Translations under genes and position numbers: made by a program
Assembly (NCBI GenBank): GCA_009778415.1
Contig: WRJV01000239.1
Span: 1 to 8,740, forward strand
Origin: Clostridiales bacterium
GTDB taxonomy: Bacteria > Bacillota > Clostridia > Peptostreptococcales > Anaerovoracaceae
Reading direction: 5' to 3'
Length of the DNA: 8,740 nt
Notes under the pieces: generated by a model
Told to the model about the DNA's origin: nothing
Seen by the model: only the letters and a program-made list of their open reading frames with translations
The model's database searches: none
Part shown: in pieces, positions 1 through 6,659 of the stretch
Position numbering within the stretch: the stretch's first letter is position 1
How the letters are laid out: each line of letters begins with the position of its first letter

Positions 1-1136
1 TCTCAAACGAAGCCGTGGCGGCGGCAGCGGCGTACATCCTCGCAAACTTCGGCCAGCCGTACATAGGCAACAATATCTATTCAAACAAGAAAAAGGACGT
101 TCAGGACGCCCATGAGGCGATACGGCCCAGCTACGTCGACATGAACCCGGATTCCATCAAGGAATCTTTGACGAGGGACCAGTTCAACCTTTACAAGCTT
201 ATTTGGTCCAGGTTCGTTGCAAGCAGGATGAGCGACGCGCTTTTTGACAGCGTTGCGGCAGAAATTCACAACGGGGAATACACTTTTAAAGCTGTTGGCT
301 CAAAACTCAAGTTTAACGGCTTCCTTAAGGTGTATAAAGATGTACAGAAGGACGACGAAGACAAGCTGCTCCCGAAGCTGAAAACCGGAGAGAAGCTGAA
401 GCTGTCCGAGCTGTTGAGCGAGCAGAATTTCACCCAGCCCCCTTCAAGGTTCACAGAGGCCAGCCTGGTGAAGGACCTTGAGGAGAAAAACATAGGAAGG
501 CCCAGCACGTACGCCCCGATCATTGCGACCCTCCTCGACAGGAAATACGTGGCAAAGGACAAGAAGGCCCTGACCCCGACAGAGCTTGGGTTTATCGTGA
601 CCGAGCTCATGGAGAAGTATTTCAACGAGATCGTCGACGCGGGCTTCACGGCCGAACTAGAGGACAAGCTGGACGACGTCGAGATAAAGAACGCGGACTG
701 GAAGAGCATTGTCGGCGAGTTCTACGGCACGCTGAAAACCGAACTTGAGGTTGCGGACAACGAAATTGAAAAAGTAGTAATCGAGGACCAGCTGTCGGGG
801 GACTTGTGCGAGCTGTGCGGGAAGCCGATGGCCATCAAGCACGGCAGGTTTGGGGAGTTCCTGGCCTGCATCGGGTACCCGGACTGCAAGAATACCAAGG
901 CGATTGTGAGCAAGATAGACGTCAAATGCCCTGCCTGCGGCAAGGACATAGTGAAGCGCAGAGGGAAGTCCGGCAAAATATTTTACGGGTGCAGTGGATA
1001 TCCGGATTGCAATCAGGTATACTGGTATAAGCCGGTGAAGGAAACCTGCAAGGTGTGCGGCAGCCTGCTGGTCGAGAAAAAACTGAAAAGCAGCACCTTG
1101 TCTTGTTCAAACAGCGAATGCAATTACAAAGAGTAA
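1..1136 (+). CDS. topA: DNA topoisomerase I, C-terminal part (5' end outside window)
   Basis: Type IA topoisomerase, which relaxes negative supercoils by cutting and passing single DNA strands. The reading frame is open from base 3, so the GTG at 15 is an internal valine, not a start. Seen: the family motif QDAHEAIRP (about nt 102-128), the NIGRPSTYAPII motif (about nt 487-522), and a C-terminal tail with three four-cysteine zinc motifs. These are CELC...CIGYPDC (from nt 807), CPAC...CSGYPDC, and CKVC...CSNSEC near the end. The active-site tyrosine lies upstream of the window. Zinc ribbons of this kind bind single-stranded DNA and are typical of bacterial TopA. The stop is TAA at 1134-1136, and hslV starts 25 bases later with no terminator between, so the two are probably co-transcribed. 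The sequence is intact as far as it is visible. Confidence 0.96.
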   Translation, partial: SNEAVAAAAAYILANFGQPYIGNNIYSNKKKDVQDAHEAIRPSYVDMNPDSIKESLTRDQFNLYKLIWSRFVASRMSDALFDSVAAEIHNGEYTFKAVGSKLKFNGFLKVYKDVQKDDEDKLLPKLKTGEKLKLSELLSEQNFTQPPSRFTEASLVKDLEEKNIGRPSTYAPIIATLLDRKYVAKDKKALTPTELGFIVTELMEKYFNEIVDAGFTAELEDKLDDVEIKNADWKSIVGEFYGTLKTELEVADNEIEKVVIEDQLSGDLCELCGKPMAIKHGRFGEFLACIGYPDCKNTKAIVSKIDVKCPACGKDIVKRRGKSGKIFYGCSGYPDCNQVYWYKPVKETCKVCGSLLVEKKLKSSTLSCSNSECNYKE

Positions 1137-1161
1137 GCATACACAATAGGAGGGAAGTACA

Positions 1162-1701
1162 ATGGGATATTTTCACGCGACTACGATTGTGGCGGTAAAA
1201 AGGGGCCCCGGCGACATTTGCATCGGTGGCGACGGCCAAGTTACCACCGGGGAAAAGACCGTGATGAAGCACGGCGCGAAGAAAGTGAGAAAGATTTACA
1301 AAAATACTGTTCTGACCGGGTTTGCGGGTTCTGTCGCGGACGCTTTCACGCTAACGGAGAAATTTGAAAAAAAGCTTGAAGAGCATGCCGGCAACTTGAA
1401 GAGGGCGGCTGTCGCTTTGGCCCAGACCTGGCGGTCCGACAGGGCGATGCGCAGCTTAGAGGCGCTGATGATCGCCGCCGACAAGGAGAGCCTGCTGCTG
1501 ATATCAGGGACCGGCGAGGTGATAGACCCAGACCAGGATTTCATCGCAATAGGCTCAGGGGGCAATTTCGCTTACGCGGCAGCGCACGCGCTGTACAACC
1601 ATACTGACATGAGCGCGGAGGAGGTCGTCAGGGAATCGCTGAAGATAGCTTCTTCGATTTGCGTGTACACAAACGACAACATTTCAGTGGAAAAATTATA
1701 A
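1162..1701 (+). CDS. hslV: ATP-dependent protease HslVU, peptidase subunit HslV (ClpQ/CodW)
   Basis: Proteasome-beta-like peptidase that forms a double-ring cytoplasmic protease with the HslU unfoldase. The 179-residue length fits the family. The start is ATG 1162, preceded by AGGAGGG (1148-1154) at 7-base spacing. The N-terminus reads MGYFHATTIVAV. The family nucleophile is the first Thr of TTIVAV, here Thr7, so six residues (MGYFHA) must be removed to expose it. Also seen are GDGQVT, the MKHGAKKVRK segment that carries the catalytic-site lysine, the GFAGSVADAFTL motif, WRTDR-like WRSDRAMR, IGSGGNFA with the conserved serine/glycine loop, and the C-terminal ICVYTNDNISVE. B. subtilis CodW is reported to use an N-terminal serine, but position 2 here is Gly, which favours the threonine mechanism. 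The gene lies 25 bases after topA and 11 bases before hslU. Confidence 0.97.
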   Translation: MGYFHATTIVAVKRGPGDICIGGDGQVTTGEKTVMKHGAKKVRKIYKNTVLTGFAGSVADAFTLTEKFEKKLEEHAGNLKRAAVALAQTWRSDRAMRSLEALMIAADKESLLLISGTGEVIDPDQDFIAIGSGGNFAYAAAHALYNHTDMSAEEVVRESLKIASSICVYTNDNISVEKL

Positions 1702-1712
1702 GGGGGACGAAG

Positions 1713-3140
1713 ATGGCAAACACGTTGTACAAAATGACGCCAAAAGAAATCGTGCAGGAGCTGGACAAGTACATCATAGGGCAGGACGAAGCAAAAAAAT
1801 CGGTGGCCATCGCTTTGAGGAACAGGTACAGGAGAAGCCTTCTGCCGGAAGAGATGAAGGAAGAGATCACTCCCAAAAATATCCTCATGATGGGGCCGAC
1901 CGGGGTAGGCAAGACAGAGATAGCCCGGAGGCTCGCAAAATTGATGGATGCGCCTTTCGTTAAGGTCGAAGCCACAAAATTCACTGAAGTCGGGTATGTG
2001 GGGCGGGACGTCGACTCGATGGTGAGGGACTTGGTCGAAGCTTCGATCCGCATAACGAAGCAGGGCAGGCTGCAGGAAAAGTACTCGATAGCCGAAGAAA
2101 TAGCGGAAGAAAGGATAATCGAAGCGATCATCCCCGGAAAGAAAAAGGCTTCGCAGGCCGGCAACCTGAAGACGCCTTTCGACTTCATCCTCGGCGGCGG
2201 GTACCAGAGCCAAAAACAGCAGTACGAAGAGTCGAAGATGAACGAGCAAGTCCAGGAGCCTACAGAAACCGAGCTCGCCAGGGAACAGGTCAGGCAGCAG
2301 CTGAAGGACGGGCTGCTCGAAGACCAGTTCATCGAGATTGAGGTGCTGGACGCGCCCAAGGGCAACGCCCTCGACATGAGCAACGAGGGCATGAGCATAG
2401 CGATAGGGAACATATTTGGCGACATGATGCCACCGAAGAAAAAGAAAAAGAAGGTCAGGGTCAGGGACGCGAGGAAGATTTTGCGCGAGCAGGAAGCGCA
2501 AAACCTGATCGACATGGACCAAGTGACAGAGGAAGCCCTTCAAAACGCTGAACAGAACGGCATCATCTTCATCGACGAAATAGACAAAATCGCTTCAGGG
2601 TCCAGCTACAGGACGGGCGCGGACGTTTCGAGGGAAGGCGTGCAGCGCGACATCCTGCCCATAGTCGAGGGCAGCGTAGTGAACACCAAGTACGGGCCGG
2701 TAAAAACGGACCACGTGCTGTTCATAGGATCCGGGGCGTTCCACATAGCAAAGCCAACTGACTTGATACCTGAGCTCCAGGGGAGGTTCCCGATAAGGGT
2801 CGAGCTTGAGAACCTGACCAAAGACTCCTTCGTGCAGATACTCACGATTCCTGAAAACGCGCTTTTGAAGCAGCACAAGATGCTTCTGGAGACAGAGGGC
2901 ATCAACATTGAATTCACCGACGAGTCGGTGGAAGAAATCGCGAACATGGCGTTCCTCATGAACGAACAGACGGAAAACATCGGGGCGAGGCGGCTGCACA
3001 CGATCATGGAAAAGCTGCTGGAAGACATATCGTTCAACATCCCTGACATGGAAGAGGACGTCGTCATAGACAAGGAGTACGTTCAGGAAAAATTCAGGGA
3101 AAAAATTCATCCGGAGGACCTGGACAAATACATCCTGTAA
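1713..3140 (+). CDS. hslU: ATP-dependent protease HslVU, ATPase subunit HslU (ClpY/CodX)
   Basis: AAA+ unfoldase that binds, unfolds and feeds substrates into HslV. I chose ATG 1713 (475 residues) because AGGGGG lies just upstream (about 1701-1706) and the N-terminus then matches the family (MTPKEIVQELDKYIIGQ). An upstream in-frame ATG at 1659 would lie inside hslV. Seen: Walker A GPTGVGKT at residues 61-68, the KFTEVGYVGRDV pore-loop segment, and a long charged I-domain (about 110-245) ending in six lysines (242-247). Walker B IIFIDE follows at 284-289, then sensor-2 GARRLH at 424-429. The C-terminus ends in DLDKYIL, the tail that HslU family members dock into pockets on HslV. No domain is missing. 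Two bits of codon use stand out: frequent AGG for arginine and ATA for isoleucine. Confidence 0.98.
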   Translation: MANTLYKMTPKEIVQELDKYIIGQDEAKKSVAIALRNRYRRSLLPEEMKEEITPKNILMMGPTGVGKTEIARRLAKLMDAPFVKVEATKFTEVGYVGRDVDSMVRDLVEASIRITKQGRLQEKYSIAEEIAEERIIEAIIPGKKKASQAGNLKTPFDFILGGGYQSQKQQYEESKMNEQVQEPTETELAREQVRQQLKDGLLEDQFIEIEVLDAPKGNALDMSNEGMSIAIGNIFGDMMPPKKKKKKVRVRDARKILREQEAQNLIDMDQVTEEALQNAEQNGIIFIDEIDKIASGSSYRTGADVSREGVQRDILPIVEGSVVNTKYGPVKTDHVLFIGSGAFHIAKPTDLIPELQGRFPIRVELENLTKDSFVQILTIPENALLKQHKMLLETEGINIEFTDESVEEIANMAFLMNEQTENIGARRLHTIMEKLLEDISFNIPDMEEDVVIDKEYVQEKFREKIHPEDLDKYIL

Positions 3141-3165
3141 AACGCCAAACTGGACGCCCGAAAAT

Positions 3166-3180
3166 AATTATTGGAAAAAT
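3166..3180 (+). promoter_or_regulatory. Possible CodY box upstream of codY promoter
   Basis: The 15 bases AATTATTGGAAAAAT match the published CodY-box consensus AATTTTCWGAAAATT at 11 positions, with four mismatches. The site lies about 45 bases upstream of the predicted codY -10 element. The region is AT-rich, so a chance match is quite possible. If real, it would point to autoregulation of codY, which is known in some Firmicutes. Confidence 0.3.
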
Positions 3181-3198
3181 CAAAATAGTATTTATTTA

Positions 3199-3228
3199 TT
3201 GCCGCAAGGAGTGTATAATAGATATAAT
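3199..3228 (+). promoter_or_regulatory. Predicted sigma-A promoter for codY-hflX-yigZ
   Basis: TTGCCG (3199-3204) and TATAAT (3223-3228) are separated by 18 bases. A second perfect TATAAT (3214-3219) lies 9 bases upstream, with only a poor -35 match (TTTATT-like). Transcription would start near 3235, giving a leader of about 40 bases before the codY ATG. A TTTCTGAA sequence (3232-3239), the core of a CodY box, lies right at the predicted start site. Confidence 0.65.
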
Positions 3229-3275
3229 GAGTTTCTGAACGAACAACAGCTTAATAAACGACAGGAGGACAGGTT

Positions 3276-4052
3276 ATGGGAACAGACATATTATCTAAAG
3301 TCAGGAAGCTTAATTGGGTTTTGCAGGAAAGCGCGACGGGCGCTTTGTCCTTCAACGAGATCTGCAACATATTCAGCGACCTGATGAATTCAAACGTCTA
3401 TATTGCGAGCAAAAAAGGCAAAGTGATCGGTGTCCACTATAAAATACGCTCGGACAGTTCGACGATTACGGATGCCGAAACCGGAATTGAAAAATTCCCA
3501 AGCGAATACAACGACGCTTTTTTGAGGATCAGCGAGACGAAGGCAAACCTCAAGGGCGACGAAGCGCTTGAGATTTTCAAGCACGACTACGACACGTCCG
3601 AAAAGCTTCACACGATAGTGCCCATACTCGGCGGCGGGAAAAGGCTTGGGACGCTGGTTCTGACCAGGTACTCCCCTGACTTCAACGACGAGGACCTAGT
3701 GCTGGCAGAGTACGGGGCCACAGTCTGCGGTCTTGAAATACAAAGGCAGGAAACTATCGAAATAGAAAACGACCAGAGAAAGAGCAACGTAGTCCAGATG
3801 GCGATCGGGACGCTTTCGTACTCAGAAATCGAGGCAGTGCAGCAGATATTTCAGGAACTCAGCGGCAGCGAAGGTTTTTTGGTCGCAAGCAGGATTGCGG
3901 ACCGTTCAAGCATCACAAGGTCAGTGGTGGTCAACGCCCTCAGAAAGCTGGAAAGCGCGGGCATCATCGAGACAAGGTCGCTTGGCATGAAGGGGACGCA
4001 CATAAGGATTTTGAACGACAAGTTCACAGAGGGCCTCAAAAAACTGAGGTAG
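3276..4052 (+). CDS. codY: GTP- and amino-acid-sensing global regulator CodY
   Basis: Cytoplasmic DNA-binding repressor that in Firmicutes senses branched-chain amino acids and usually GTP, and controls amino-acid synthesis, transport and stationary-phase genes. It has 258 residues (B. subtilis CodY has 259). The start ATG 3276 has AGGAGG (3263-3268) at 7-base spacing. Seen: an N-terminal GAF-like sensor domain (about 1-155) with the conserved IVPILGGGKRLGTL and LVLAEYGATV segments. A linker helix precedes the C-terminal winged HTH, whose near-invariant block runs from ASRIADR (204-210) through the recognition helix (ITRSVVVNALRKLESAG, about 213-229) to the wing SLGMKG (235-240). The HTH is highly conserved. 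The segment around residues 55-75 and the one near 97-105 look unlike the B. subtilis ligand pocket. codY follows hslU by 135 bases, has its own promoter, and is probably co-transcribed with hflX. Confidence 0.97.
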   Translation: MGTDILSKVRKLNWVLQESATGALSFNEICNIFSDLMNSNVYIASKKGKVIGVHYKIRSDSSTITDAETGIEKFPSEYNDAFLRISETKANLKGDEALEIFKHDYDTSEKLHTIVPILGGGKRLGTLVLTRYSPDFNDEDLVLAEYGATVCGLEIQRQETIEIENDQRKSNVVQMAIGTLSYSEIEAVQQIFQELSGSEGFLVASRIADRSSITRSVVVNALRKLESAGIIETRSLGMKGTHIRILNDKFTEGLKKLR

Positions 4053-4070
4053 TTGGCGCAAGGTGACCGG

Positions 4071-5387
4071 ATGCTGAAATTCAACGAAAACAACGAAGTC
4101 GTAGGCAGCGAGGCGTACAGGGCAATCCTGGTTGGCCGGCAAGGCGCGGAAGACGTCGCGTTCTCGATGGAGGAGCTGTCTGGGCTAGCGGAAGCGGCGG
4201 GCGCCGAAGTTCTGGGGCAGATGGTGCAAAACCTAGAAAAGCCCGTCAGGGCCACTCTGATCGGGAAGGGGAAAGTAGCCGAGCTCGCTGAAATGATTCA
4301 AAACATGGATGCGGACACGGTGATTTTCAATGACGAGCTGTCGGGCGTACAGCTTCGGAACTTGGAAGACCAGCTCGGCGCAAAGGTCATCGACAGGACG
4401 ATACTGATCCTGGACATCTTCGCCGCCAGGGCGGTGTCGGGCGAGGGCAAGCTTCAGGTCGAGTTCGCCCAGCTGCAGTACAGGCTCCCGAGGCTTACCG
4501 GCTTTGGGAAATCCCTCTCCAGGCTTGGGGGCGGGATCGGCACAAGGGGGCCCGGCGAAAAGAAGCTTGAGACCGACAGGCGGCACGTCAAAAAAAGGAT
4601 GGACGACATCAAGGCCGAGATTAAGAAGATAAAAAGCAGCAGGGACGTCCAGCGCTCGAAGAGGGAAAAATCCGAAATCCCGGTGGTCGCCCTCGTCGGC
4701 TACACCAACTCGGGGAAATCCGCCGTAATGAACAAGCTCCTTGAGATTACGGACAAAACCGACAAGTCGGTTTTTGTAGAGGACATGCTCTTCGCCACTT
4801 TGGACACCGCGCAGCGGAGCATCAAGCTCGACAACAACAACGAGTTCATACTCATCGACACTGTGGGGTTCGTGAGCAAGCTGCCCCATTCCCTGATAAA
4901 CGCTTTCAAGGCGACGCTGGAGGAGGTCACGTACGCAGACCTGCTGCTCCACATAGTCGACGTTTCGTACGAAAACCATGATTTCCACATCGAAGTCACA
5001 GAGCAGGTGCTTAAGGAAATCGGCGCCGGGGACAAGAAGAAGCTGACCGTTTTCAACAAGACAGACCTGCTCCCCCCCGAAATGGGCGGCGCGGCTGGCG
5101 ACGGGGCGTTTAAGGCGTCTCCCGCAAGCGTTGGCGTTTCGGCGAAAACCGGCTACGGCATGGAAGGGTTGCTGGAAAGGATCAAGGGAGAGCTCTTTTC
5201 AGACAGGGTAACGGCCGCGTTCCTGATACCTTACGACAAGGGCAGCGTTTCTTCGTACATCTGCGAGAAGGCAGAAGTGTACTCCATGGACTACACCGAA
5301 GAAGGGGTGCTTTTGAGCGCTTGCGTGGCGAATGCCGACTATAGCAGGTTGAGGCAGTATGAACAGATACAAGACTGTGGCAAATGA
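4071..5387 (+). CDS. hflX: Ribosome-associated GTPase HflX
   Basis: GTPase that binds the 50S subunit and, in studied bacteria, splits stalled or hibernating ribosomes. I favour ATG 4071 (438 residues), which has AAGGTGA at 4060-4066. An in-frame TTG at 4053, directly after the codY stop, would add six residues but has a poorly spaced Shine-Dalgarno. Residue numbers here are from 4071. The N-terminal HflX domain is followed by the GIGTRGPGEKKLETDRR signature (about 155-171), a helical coiled linker rich in Lys and Arg (about 172-200), and the G domain. G-domain motifs seen: G1 GYTNSGKS (210-217), switch FATLD (241-245), G3 DTVGF (263-267), G4 NKTD (329-332) and G5 SAK (357-359). All nucleotide-binding motifs are intact. 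The start lies 18 bases after codY, and the 3' end overlaps the next gene by 29 bases, which suggests translational coupling. Confidence 0.96.
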   Translation: MLKFNENNEVVGSEAYRAILVGRQGAEDVAFSMEELSGLAEAAGAEVLGQMVQNLEKPVRATLIGKGKVAELAEMIQNMDADTVIFNDELSGVQLRNLEDQLGAKVIDRTILILDIFAARAVSGEGKLQVEFAQLQYRLPRLTGFGKSLSRLGGGIGTRGPGEKKLETDRRHVKKRMDDIKAEIKKIKSSRDVQRSKREKSEIPVVALVGYTNSGKSAVMNKLLEITDKTDKSVFVEDMLFATLDTAQRSIKLDNNNEFILIDTVGFVSKLPHSLINAFKATLEEVTYADLLLHIVDVSYENHDFHIEVTEQVLKEIGAGDKKKLTVFNKTDLLPPEMGGAAGDGAFKASPASVGVSAKTGYGMEGLLERIKGELFSDRVTAAFLIPYDKGSVSSYICEKAEVYSMDYTEEGVLLSACVANADYSRLRQYEQIQDCGK

Positions 5388-5985
5388 AGCCGTAGCGGAA
5401 CAGGTGATTGAAAAATCCAGGTTTATAGCCCATGTCAAACCGGTAGAGACAAAGGACGAGGCCGACAGGCACATAGCCGGCGTGCGGGCGGGCCACAGGG
5501 ACGCAGACCACAACGTGCCGGCGGTGGTCATAGGCGACAAGTTCCAGCTGCAATGGGCAAGCGACGACGGCGAGCCGCAGGGGACTTCGGGGGCGCCGAT
5601 AGTGCAGATGCTGGTCAAGGAAGGGGTCACGAACGTGGCCGTCGTCGTGACGAGGTATTTCGGAGGCGTCAAGCTCGGGACGGGGGGGCTCGTCAGGGCG
5701 TACACAGGCAGCGCAAAGCTGGGCCTTGCCGCAGCCGGCGTGTGCCAAGTGAAGGACATGTCGCTTCTGACAGTCAGAATCGGCTACGAGCACCTGAACA
5801 AGATCAAGAGCATCGCAGGGAGCGGAGGGTTTGAAATAATGGAAGTGCTGTATGAGGACAAAACCACTTTGAAGCTTTCTACAGACCCCGAGAACAGCAT
5901 CCGGGTAAAGTCGCTGCTCGACGACATTTCGTCAGGCGCGTGCGCTTTGATTTCAGAATCGCTTGAGCTTGTTAAAGTTTTATGA
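5359..5985 (+). CDS. yigZ: YigZ/YvyE family protein (IMPACT family, UPF0029)
   Basis: Small cytoplasmic protein of the IMPACT/YigZ family. Eukaryotic IMPACT relatives modulate Gcn2 signalling, but the bacterial role is not settled. It has 208 residues, normal for the family. Seen: an N-terminal RFIAHV and a DADHNVPAVVIG segment, then SDDGEPQGTSGAPI. The family signature VVVTRYFGGVKLGTGGLVRAY spans about residues 94-114, and the rest is a C-terminal alpha/beta domain of DUF1949 type. The start ATG 5359 lies inside the 3' end of hflX, with GAGG (5351-5354) as a modest ribosome binding site, so translation is probably coupled to hflX. No hairpin terminator follows the stop at 5983-5985. The next recognisable signal is the tRNA promoter, so some read-through into the tRNA array is possible. 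Confidence 0.93.
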   Translation: MNRYKTVANEAVAEQVIEKSRFIAHVKPVETKDEADRHIAGVRAGHRDADHNVPAVVIGDKFQLQWASDDGEPQGTSGAPIVQMLVKEGVTNVAVVVTRYFGGVKLGTGGLVRAYTGSAKLGLAAAGVCQVKDMSLLTVRIGYEHLNKIKSIAGSGGFEIMEVLYEDKTTLKLSTDPENSIRVKSLLDDISSGACALISESLELVKVL

Positions 5986-6010
5986 ATTTTAACATTTGTA
6001 AATTTTTGCA

Positions 6011-6040
6011 TTGACAAGATAGCCAATATTGTGCTAAGAT
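6011..6040 (+). promoter_or_regulatory. Strong sigma-A promoter for the 14-tRNA array
   Basis: A perfect TTGACA (6011-6016) is followed after 18 bases by TAAGAT (6035-6040). A TGC immediately upstream gives an extended -10. Transcription would begin around 6047, about 22 bases before the first tRNA. This fits a stable-RNA promoter. Confidence 0.8.
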
Positions 6041-6068
6041 ATAAAACGGTTCACATTATTGGCAGCGT

Positions 6069-6143
<75 letters not shown>

Positions 6144-6147
6144 ACCG

Positions 6148-6223
6148 GGGCACATAGCTCAGCTGGGAGAGCACCTGCCTTACAAGCAGGGGGTCATAGG
6201 TTCGAGTCCTATTGCGCCCACCA
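6148..6223 (+). tRNA. tRNA-Val (anticodon TAC)
   Basis: The anticodon TAC is at 6181-6183 in a CTTACAA loop, with a CCTGC/GCAGG stem. The acceptor strands GGGCACA and TGCGCCC pair at six of seven positions. Position 5 (A6152) faces C6215, an A-C mismatch. Discriminator A and CCA are encoded. It starts 4 bases after tRNA-Asn. Confidence 0.95.
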
Positions 6224-6227
6224 ATGC

Positions 6228-6304
6228 GGCCTGGTAGTTCAGTTGGTTAGAATGCCAGCCTGTCACGCTGGAGGTCGTCGGTTCGAGCCCGATCCAGGTC
6301 GCCA
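6228..6304 (+). tRNA. tRNA-Asp (anticodon GTC)
   Basis: The anticodon GTC is at 6262-6264 in a CTGTCAC loop on a CCAGC/GCTGG stem. The acceptor GGCCTGG pairs with CCAGGTC (one G-T pair), with discriminator G and CCA encoded. It starts 4 bases after tRNA-Val. Confidence 0.96.
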
Positions 6305-6323
6305 TTGTGATTTGACAACGCTT

Positions 6324-6398
6324 GCTGGTGTGGCTCAACGGTAGAGCAGCTGATTTGTAATCAGCAGGTTGGGGGTTCGATTCCCTCCACCAGCTCCA
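6324..6398 (+). tRNA. tRNA-Thr (anticodon TGT)
   Basis: The anticodon TGT is at 6356-6358, on a GCTGA/TCAGC stem. The acceptor GCTGGTG pairs perfectly with CACCAGC, with discriminator T and CCA. The 19-base spacer before it contains TTGACA, but no -10 could fit upstream of the gene. Confidence 0.96.
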
Positions 6399-6412
6399 TA
6401 ACTAAATATCGT

Positions 6413-6497
6413 GGAGGGGTTCCCGAGTGGCCAAAGGGGGCGGACTGTAAATCCGTTAGCTGAGCTTTCGATGGTTCGAATCCATCTCCCTCCACCA
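6413..6497 (+). tRNA. tRNA-Tyr (anticodon GTA)
   Basis: Class II tRNA (85 nt) with an extended variable arm. The anticodon GTA is at 6447-6449 in a CTGTAAA loop. The acceptor GGAGGGG pairs with TCCCTCC (terminal G-T pair), with discriminator A and CCA encoded. Confidence 0.96.
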
Positions 6498-6503
6498 GTT
6501 TAT

Positions 6504-6578
6504 GCGGAAGTGGCTCAGGGGTAGAGCATCGCCTTGCCAAGGCGAGGGTCGCGAGTTCGAATCTCGTCTTCCGCTCCA
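6504..6578 (+). tRNA. tRNA-Gly (anticodon GCC)
   Basis: The anticodon GCC is at 6536-6538, on a TCGCC/GGCGA stem. The acceptor GCGGAAG pairs perfectly with CTTCCGC, with discriminator T and CCA. It is the first of two adjacent glycine tRNAs and reads GGC and GGT. Confidence 0.96.
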
Positions 6579-6585
6579 ATTTTTT

Positions 6586-6659
6586 GCGGATGTAGTTCAA
6601 TGGCAGAACTTCAGCCTTCCAAGCTGATAGCGTGAGTTCGATTCTCATCATCCGCTCCA
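6586..6659 (+). tRNA. tRNA-Gly (anticodon TCC)
   Basis: The anticodon TCC is at 6618-6620, on a TCAGC/GCTGA stem. The acceptor GCGGATG pairs perfectly with CATCCGC, with discriminator T and CCA. It starts 7 bases after tRNA-Gly(GCC). It shares that gene's acceptor end but differs in the D and anticodon arms, so it is an isoacceptor, not a recent copy. Confidence 0.96.

Noticed and set aside
2434..2455. A/G-rich run in hslU as a programmed frameshift site
   Set aside because: The run is GAAGAAAAAGAAAAAGAAG with only five A residues in a row, so it does not form the A-AAA-AAG heptamer. The frame continues to an intact C-terminus.
1572..2543. Long minus-strand open frames opposite hslU (up to 323 codons)
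   Set aside because: They are antisense shadows of a GC-biased coding frame. hslU on the plus strand has clear domains, and the antisense peptides show no recognisable motif.
4233..4988. Minus-strand open frame of 251 codons opposite hflX
   Set aside because: It is the antisense shadow of the HflX G-domain coding sequence, without a family signature or a supported start.
5976..5990. CodY-box-like sequence overlapping the yigZ stop
   Set aside because: It has four mismatches to the consensus in an AT-rich stretch, with no nearby promoter geometry to support a regulatory role.
6312..6317. TTGACA in the tRNA-Asp / tRNA-Thr spacer as a second promoter
   Set aside because: A matching -10 would have to lie inside tRNA-Thr, and no TATAAT-like sequence is found at 16-18 bases.
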